From an uncultured Acetatifactor sp. (lineage in GTDB: Bacteria; Bacillota; Clostridia; Lachnospirales; Lachnospiraceae), in assembly GCA_910585615.1 (NCBI GenBank), contig CAJUFO010000015.1:9420-73419 (forward strand): a stretch of 64,000 nt of DNA, in the 5' to 3' direction. The notes beneath the pieces were generated by a model. It made no database searches. It saw only the letters and a program-made list of their open reading frames with translations, and was not told where the DNA came from. This document shows positions 59,693 through 64,000 of this stretch, piece by piece. Position 1 is the stretch's first letter. Each line of letters starts with the position of its first letter. Position numbers and translations under genes: made by a program.

Positions 59693-61426
59693 ATGAAGTT
59701 TGTATACAAGATTTTGCTGTGGACGATTATCATCATGGCCGTGGCCTTTGGACTCAGCGGGTATGTGTTCGTGAACTCCGTCTTCCAGAAATCCATGGAG
59801 CGGGAGGTGGCCCAGGCCCTGGACGGCAGCAATATATTGCGGTTCGCCTTTGAGACCGCGGCGCTGAACATCCCCACGAAATACAATGTGCTCCAGGACG
59901 TGGCTGTGGAGCAGATTGGGGGCAAGCTGGAGAGCAGCGGCCAGGGCACGGAGAGGTATCTGCGCCTGTCCAACGAGGAGAGGGAGGCGCTCTACCAGAG
60001 CATCGGCTTCACCCAGGACACCGGCCTGCTGCAGCAGATTGGGGAGGAGACGAAAATCTGGCAGGTGGTCCGGCAGGGGAACCGCTACTATGTCCACACG
60101 GGGAGCATGGTCAACGCACTGGACAGGAACCTGTACCTGGAGACCCTGGAGGACGTGACGGAGGTGTTTGAGGAGCGGGCCATGGGCTTTTCCGTCTACA
60201 GGCGGGTGACTCTGGCCATGTTGGTGTGCAGCTCCGCCGTGATGTTCCTGATCTGCACTTGGCTCACCAAGCCCATCCGCCTGCTCACCGGGGCTACCAG
60301 GCGCATGGCGGAAGGGGACTACAGCTATCGGGCGCGAAAGGTCAGCAGCGATGAGCTGGGGCAGCTTACCGTGGACTTCAACAGCATGGCCAATGTGCTG
60401 GAGGGGACCATCGGGGAGCTGCAGGAAGCAGTAAGGTCCAGGGAGGACTTCATCGCCGCTTTCGCCCATGAGTTGAAGACGCCGTTGACTTCCATCATCG
60501 GCTACGCGGATCTCCTGCGGTCCAGAAAGCTGGACGAGGAGAAGCATTTCCTGTCCTCCAACTACATCTATACAGAGGGGAAGCGCCTGGAGAACATGTC
60601 CTTCCGCCTGCTGGACATCATCGTCACCAGGCGGGAGACCATCGACCCGCAGCCCGTGGCGGCGAAGATGCTCTTCCAATACCTGAAGGACATGTTCGCC
60701 GGGAACAAGGAGCAGCGGATTCGGTTCGCCTTCGGCAGCGGGACAGTGTACGCGGAGGCCAACCTCCTGAAATCCGTCCTGCTGAACCTGGTGGACAACG
60801 CCTGCAAGGCTTCCAGCCAGGGGGGCCTGGTGGAGGTGCTTGGAAAAAGACTGGAAGACGGATATGTCTTTCAGGTGAAGGACTATGGCGTGGGCATCCC
60901 TCAGGAGGAGCTGCAGAAGGTCACGGAGGCCTTCTACATGGTGGACAAGTCCCGCTCCCGCAGCAGGAACGGGGCGGGACTGGGCCTTGCGCTGTGCGTG
61001 GAGATTCTGCGGCTCCATGACAGCGAGCTGGAGATAGAGAGCCAGGTGGGCCGGGGGACCTGCATCAGTTTCATGATTCCGGACAAAAAGGAGGAGGCCG
61101 AGCCGGGCGGGGCGCAGCGGAAGAAAGCGGAGGAGACGCTGCTGCAAAGCGAGATTGCCCACAAGGCCCTGGAGGAGGCGGGAAGCCAGAACGGGAGGAG
61201 CGCGCGGGGCGGCGCCCGGGAGGACGATGCAGAGCGGGAGGATGCCGGGCTGGATGAGACAGGCCGGGATGGCGGGGAACAGGACGATGCCGTACAGATG
61301 GCAGGGCAGAATGCGGGAGAAGACGATGCTGCAGGAAATGATCCGGCAGAGGATGAGGGGACTTGGGAAGAGGCAGAGAGGGATGCGGAGGATGAAGATG
61401 ACGAGAAAGAAATGGGAAAAGCTTAG
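59693..61426 (+). CDS. Membrane sensor histidine kinase with acidic tail
   Basis: A 577-residue kinase. The first membrane helix is about 7-27 and the second about 173-190, enclosing an outer sensing domain. A HAMP domain follows (KPIRLLTGATRRMAEGDY), then HisKA with the phosphorylated His in FAHELKTPLTSIIG, then the ATPase domain (LLNLVDNACKAS, FQVKDYGVGIP, GAGLGLALCVEIL). The kinase proper ends near residue 465 (CISFMIPDK). The remaining 110 residues are a disordered, strongly acidic Glu/Asp/Gly tail not typical of kinases. Its end overlaps the next gene. Confidence 0.92.
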   Translation: MKFVYKILLWTIIIMAVAFGLSGYVFVNSVFQKSMEREVAQALDGSNILRFAFETAALNIPTKYNVLQDVAVEQIGGKLESSGQGTERYLRLSNEEREALYQSIGFTQDTGLLQQIGEETKIWQVVRQGNRYYVHTGSMVNALDRNLYLETLEDVTEVFEERAMGFSVYRRVTLAMLVCSSAVMFLICTWLTKPIRLLTGATRRMAEGDYSYRARKVSSDELGQLTVDFNSMANVLEGTIGELQEAVRSREDFIAAFAHELKTPLTSIIGYADLLRSRKLDEEKHFLSSNYIYTEGKRLENMSFRLLDIIVTRRETIDPQPVAAKMLFQYLKDMFAGNKEQRIRFAFGSGTVYAEANLLKSVLLNLVDNACKASSQGGLVEVLGKRLEDGYVFQVKDYGVGIPQEELQKVTEAFYMVDKSRSRSRNGAGLGLALCVEILRLHDSELEIESQVGRGTCISFMIPDKKEEAEPGGAQRKKAEETLLQSEIAHKALEEAGSQNGRSARGGAREDDAEREDAGLDETGRDGGEQDDAVQMAGQNAGEDDAAGNDPAEDEGTWEEAERDAEDEDDEKEMGKA

Positions 61427-62231
61427 CCTGCTGCTAATCTCCCTGGCGGCGGTCATCGTGGGACTGGCGGTGTGGGGGCCGGAGGCGCTGGCCAAATACC
61501 GGGACAAGGGCCTCCTGAACCAGATTCAGGCCCAGGAGGCCAATGCCGGGACAGAAGGCTATCGCTATTCCCTGGGCAGCAATGAAAAGGTGTATATCCT
61601 GTCAAAATGCCTGAATAACCAGATTCTGCCGGAGAGCGACCAGAACGCCATGACGCGGAACGACCTGGACTATGAGAATCTGACGGGCATCTACGCCTTC
61701 GTGGCCAACAAAAAGGATGCCTCCGGCCAGGACGTGGAGGAGAGCGCGGGAATCGGGCTGGCCAACCAAGGCCTGCGGGAGCTGAAAGAAAGGGGGATTC
61801 TGCCGGAGGGCGTCCAGGAGCTGGCGGAGGGCTCCTACAGCGCCGTGCTGTATTCCGCCATCGATGTGCCAGACCCCCAGAACAATGTGCTGGTCTGGAA
61901 GATTAGCCTGGGCACCAGCCTCCAGAACGCCAACAAAGAGAACCGCCTGCTGGACGCCTATGTGGACGCGGATACGGGCAAGATATACGAGTTCTACGCC
62001 CGGACGGGAATCCCCTCCTGGGAGGCCGTGGACGCGGACGGCATGGTGGCGGCATGGGCCGCCTATATGGAGCTGGGAGAGCCCCAGGAGTATGAGAACA
62101 CCAACCCCCTGTCGGAGAATACCCCCTACTTCAGGAAATATACCTTCTCGGGAATGGAGAAGGAGGATGTGGTGGCTACTGTAGGGTATTATGAGGGAAT
62201 CAACGAGCTGTATCTGAAGATTTCCAAGTGA
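61398..62231 (+). CDS. Membrane-anchored extracytoplasmic protein, unknown family
   Basis: A 277-residue protein with one N-terminal membrane helix (LSLLLISLAAVIVGLAVWG) and an outer domain of about 240 residues with no cysteine pair or catalytic motif I can identify. The start ATG 61398 is chosen because GGAGG lies six bases upstream; other in-frame ATGs at 61383 and 61392 are close. It overlaps the kinase gene by 29 bases. By position it could modulate the kinase, as YycH/YycI-type proteins do, but the sequence does not show that relation. Confidence 0.75.
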   Translation: MTRKKWEKLSLLLISLAAVIVGLAVWGPEALAKYRDKGLLNQIQAQEANAGTEGYRYSLGSNEKVYILSKCLNNQILPESDQNAMTRNDLDYENLTGIYAFVANKKDASGQDVEESAGIGLANQGLRELKERGILPEGVQELAEGSYSAVLYSAIDVPDPQNNVLVWKISLGTSLQNANKENRLLDAYVDADTGKIYEFYARTGIPSWEAVDADGMVAAWAAYMELGEPQEYENTNPLSENTPYFRKYTFSGMEKEDVVATVGYYEGINELYLKISK

Positions 62232-62250
62232 GCAAAGCCGCTCTTATGTT

Positions 62251-62295
62251 ACATCTTTGATACAAAAAAGATAAAGGATAGATACAAAAAAGATG
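62251..62295. promoter_or_regulatory. Repeat-containing regulatory segment before the amidase gene
   Basis: The 14-base sequence GATACAAAAAAGAT occurs twice, at 62259-62272 and 62281-62294, 22 bp apart, and ACATCTTT/AAAGATGT at the outer ends forms a dyad. The spacing of two helical turns suits a regulator such as the OmpR-type protein encoded upstream. Confidence 0.45.
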
Positions 62296-62363
62296 TCACT
62301 ATGATGAAGCTGCCCGCTATACTGTATCTGACAGAGACAGGAAGAAGGGCGGGAGGCATGCGC

Positions 62364-63149
62364 ATGCGTAGCGGCAGAAGACAGAACCTGAGAAAAAGAA
62401 AGCTGGCGGGGATGGTGTTGTTCGTGGCGGCTTTCTTTCTGTCTGCCGCCCTGCTGGGCAAGGGATGCTTTCTGCTGGCGGACAAATGTATCAGCGCCTT
62501 TGCCAAGAACGTCGGCGAGGGCGATTCGGGAGAGCCTGTGCAGGAGGTGAGTGCGGGGAATCCGGAGGGCCTCTTCCCGGTGAGCGATGAGGTAGGACCC
62601 TCGGGGCTGATTGCCATCGACCCCGGACATGGCGGGGAGGACGACGGCTGCTACCGGGACGGCGTGTCGGAGGCGAAGGTCAATCTGGAGCTGGCCAGGG
62701 GCCTCTCCGAGAAGCTGCGGGAACTGGGCTTCGAGACCGTGATGCTGCGGGAGGACGATGAGAGCCTGCCTTCCCTGGAGGAGCGGGTGAAAGGGGCGGA
62801 GGCCGCGGGAGCGGACATCTTCGTCAGCATCCATCAGAACGCCTATGACGGCAACGAGCCCGGGGTATCCGGCATTGAGACCTGGTACTGCGGGAACCTG
62901 GCGGACAGCGGGCGGCTGGCCGGGCTGATACATCAGGGGGCCGTGGAGAAGACAGGGGCTGTGGACAGGGGGATTCAGGAGACGGACGAACTGTACGTAA
63001 TCCGCTATGCGTCCATGCCCTCCTGCCTGATAGAGACGGCCTTCCTCTCCGACAGCGCGGAGCGCCAGGCCATTACCTCCCAAACCTACCAGGACAAGCT
63101 GGTGGAGGGGATGGCCCAGGGGATTGCGGCCTACTTTGGCGCAAAATGA
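62364..63149 (+). CDS. N-acetylmuramoyl-L-alanine amidase (CwlD-like)
   Basis: A 261-residue membrane-anchored amidase. One membrane helix (about 16-38) is followed by an Amidase_3 domain: IAIDPGHGGEDDG (first zinc His), SEAKVNLELARGL (Glu ligand region), FVSIHQNAYDG (second His) and PSCLIETAFLSD (catalytic Glu). It cleaves the bond between MurNAc and the stem peptide. The size and single anchor resemble CwlD of the spore cortex. ATG 62364 is chosen for GGGAGG seven bases upstream; ATG 62301 would add a non-conserved head. It follows the sensor cluster and may belong to its regulon. Confidence 0.85.
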   Translation: MRSGRRQNLRKRKLAGMVLFVAAFFLSAALLGKGCFLLADKCISAFAKNVGEGDSGEPVQEVSAGNPEGLFPVSDEVGPSGLIAIDPGHGGEDDGCYRDGVSEAKVNLELARGLSEKLRELGFETVMLREDDESLPSLEERVKGAEAAGADIFVSIHQNAYDGNEPGVSGIETWYCGNLADSGRLAGLIHQGAVEKTGAVDRGIQETDELYVIRYASMPSCLIETAFLSDSAERQAITSQTYQDKLVEGMAQGIAAYFGAK

Positions 63150-63169
63150 AGCGGTTTTTGAAATAATCC

Positions 63170-63198
63170 TTGCGATCTGTGTAAAACTATGCTACAAT
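63170..63198 (+). promoter_or_regulatory. Promoter of the tRNA genes
   Basis: TTGCGA (63170-63175) and TACAAT (63193-63198) are separated by 17 bp and end 30 bases before tRNA-Tyr. Confidence 0.65.
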
Positions 63199-63228
63199 TT
63201 TCTTTGTTCAGGGCAATGGGCCCTGCAT

Positions 63229-63310
63229 GGATGGGTTCCCGAGTGGCCAAAGGGGACAGACTGTAAATCTGCTGCAAATTGCTTCGGTGGTTCGAATCCA
63301 CCCCCATCCA
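63229..63310 (+). tRNA. tRNA-Tyr (GUA)
   Basis: An 82-base class II tRNA. The acceptor arms GGATGGG and CCCATCC pair, the anticodon loop CTGTAAA gives GUA, a long variable arm follows, and the T arm is GGTGG-TTCGAAT-CCACC. CCA is not encoded. Confidence 0.95.
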
Positions 63311-63323
63311 TTTGTTTAAATAG

Positions 63324-63365
63324 GCAGGTATGGTGGAATAGGCAGATACAAGAGACTTAAAATCC
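63324..63365 (+). pseudogene. Truncated tRNA-Leu (5' half)
   Basis: GCAGGTATGGTGGAATAGG and the following bases reproduce the 5' half of a leucine tRNA up to the anticodon loop (GACTTAAAATCC, anticodon UAA), close to the intact gene 200 bases downstream. The rest of the tRNA is replaced by unrelated AT-rich sequence. The cut at the anticodon stem is where many integrases recombine, so this is probably an old attachment-site scar. Confidence 0.75.
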
Positions 63366-63522
63366 AAAGCGCTAGTTTAATAATTTTTTTCTTAACCCTT
63401 GATTTTACAGGGTTTTTTGAAAACTTACAGGATTTTTCCTGAACATATCCCTCCAAACATCCCTCCAAAAGTTTTGGAAGCTTTTGGAACAGAGTGGACT
63501 GGGATGGAACTGCAAACAATCT

Positions 63523-63606
63523 GCTGGTATGGCGGAATAGGCAGACGCAACAGACTTAAAATCTGTCGAACATTTGTTCGTGCCGGTTCAAGTCCGGCTA
63601 CCAGCA
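63523..63606 (+). tRNA. tRNA-Leu (UAA)
   Basis: An 84-base class II tRNA with acceptor arms GCTGGTA and TACCAGC, anticodon loop CTTAAAA (UAA), a long variable arm and T arm GCCGG-TTCAAGT-CCGGC. CCA is not encoded. Integrase remnants follow within 30 bases. Confidence 0.95.
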
Positions 63607-63631
63607 TTGTAATGAATTGGAATCCACAAAT

Positions 63632-63840
63632 TCAGTTGATTGCTGTTGTGGGTTCTTTTTCTTTGTCCAAAATACCTATAATCGCATTGGCTGAAGAAAT
63701 TTTCTTGTTAAAATCCATGTGCGTATAGATGTTTGCAGTGGTAGAGATATTACTGTGTCCGAGCCATTCCTGAATCTCTTTCAGGCTTACCCCATGCGAG
63801 AAAAGCAGGGAAGCACAGCTGTGCCGGAAAAAATCCAAAT
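63632..63840 (-). pseudogene. Tyrosine recombinase, C-terminal fragment
   Basis: The frame encodes RHSCASLLFSHGVSLKEIQ, EWLGHSNISTTANIYTHMD and a short tail. These are the R-H, H/W (LGHS) and nucleophile Tyr (IYTH) motifs of phage-type integrases. It is only about 70 residues, and the catalytic core upstream is missing because the sequence turns into a palindrome at 63822. Together with the nearby tRNA-Leu it marks a past integration. Confidence 0.82.
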
Positions 63841-63859
63841 GTTTGGATTTCTTCCGGCA
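63822..63859. repeat. Palindrome joining two integrase fragments
   Basis: Two 18-base arms (63822-63839 and 63842-63859) with one mismatch and a two-base centre read TGCCGGAA..ATCCAAA and its complement. Both outward strands encode KKSK-x-LDFFRH, leading into two different integrase C termini. Confidence 0.85.
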
Positions 63860-64000
63860 TACGGCGGCTACGAATATGCACCAACTGACAGGCGACTTCT
63901 ACACAGTGGGCGAAGTCCTGGGACATACGCTTGCGGGTATCGGCGTATCGCTTGGGCTGTCTATGAACTTTGAAGCAGTCACAGCGCGTTATGTGGACGT
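63842..64000 (+). pseudogene. Second tyrosine recombinase fragment (runs off the window)
   Basis: From the palindrome, the + strand reads LDFFRHTAATNMHQLTGDF, YTVGEVLGHTLAGIGVSLGL and MNFEAVTARYVDV. This is the R-H, LGHT and Tyr-nucleophile region of a clostridial site-specific integrase, of a different type from the opposing fragment. There is no start or N-terminal part within the window. Confidence 0.75.

Noticed and set aside
63131..63607. Two antisense open frames over the tRNA genes
   Set aside because: These are the well-known spurious reading frames of tRNA genes; the tRNA structures explain the conservation.

Overview
The window looks like a chromosome segment of a spore-forming, gut-associated member of the Clostridia, most likely Lachnospiraceae. 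The evidence is the high coding density with AGGAGG-type ribosome sites, a Bacillus-type sporulation/division block (rqcP-yabP-yabQ-divIC-spoIIE-tilS-hpt-ftsH), a CotS-type spore coat protein, a YesN/LplABC-style sugar uptake system and bacterial microcompartment genes. No rRNA or CRISPR array is visible. Everything here was read by eye; no database search was run.

Layout. 1-11.5 kb: a carbohydrate locus with an AraC-type response regulator, a lipoprotein binding protein, two permeases, a GH42-like cytoplasmic hydrolase, an AraC regulator, a Gfo/Idh/MocA protein carrying the GH109 (alpha-N-acetylgalactosaminidase) signature, and a NahK-type N-acetylhexosamine 1-kinase. Together they suggest import of a GalNAc-containing host glycan, intracellular cleavage and phosphorylation of the freed amino sugar at C1. 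11.8-17.1 kb: housekeeping and membrane genes, including an HtrA-like protein that has lost two of three catalytic residues, a YhaM-type nuclease and an FprA flavoprotein. 17.4-25 kb: an accessory stretch around rlmD with four copies of a 102-bp palindromic miniature element, one of which splits a HAD-like gene, then a DUF4261 protein, a Sau3AI/MutH-type restriction enzyme with no methyltransferase beside it, and decayed remnants.

25-32.5 kb: a minimal microcompartment operon (two EutS/PduU-type shell proteins and a EutP GTPase), PRPP synthetase, a cation/proton antiporter, a GNAT protein and a 2-isopropylmalate synthase fused to a C-terminal AraC DNA-binding domain. 32.5-42 kb: two divergent AAA-ATPase/PD-(D/E)XK paralogues, one broken by a deletion, a Ser/Thr kinase with an HTH-like neighbour, a zinc-ribbon membrane protein and an M3 peptidase. 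42-48.3 kb: a parvulin-like foldase with a repeat tail, tRNA CCA-transferase, CotS-like protein and a PEGA lipoprotein.

48.4-55.9 kb: hup and the sporulation/division block; spoIIE has a promoter with the 21-bp spacing known for Spo0A-activated sigma-A promoters. 55.9-63.2 kb: a MATE exporter with two tiny paralogous genes upstream, then a secreted-protein / response regulator / histidine kinase / membrane protein / amidase cluster. The right end holds tRNA-Tyr, a truncated tRNA-Leu, an intact tRNA-Leu(UAA) and two C-terminal integrase fragments meeting head to head at a perfect-looking palindrome: the scar of past integrative elements.
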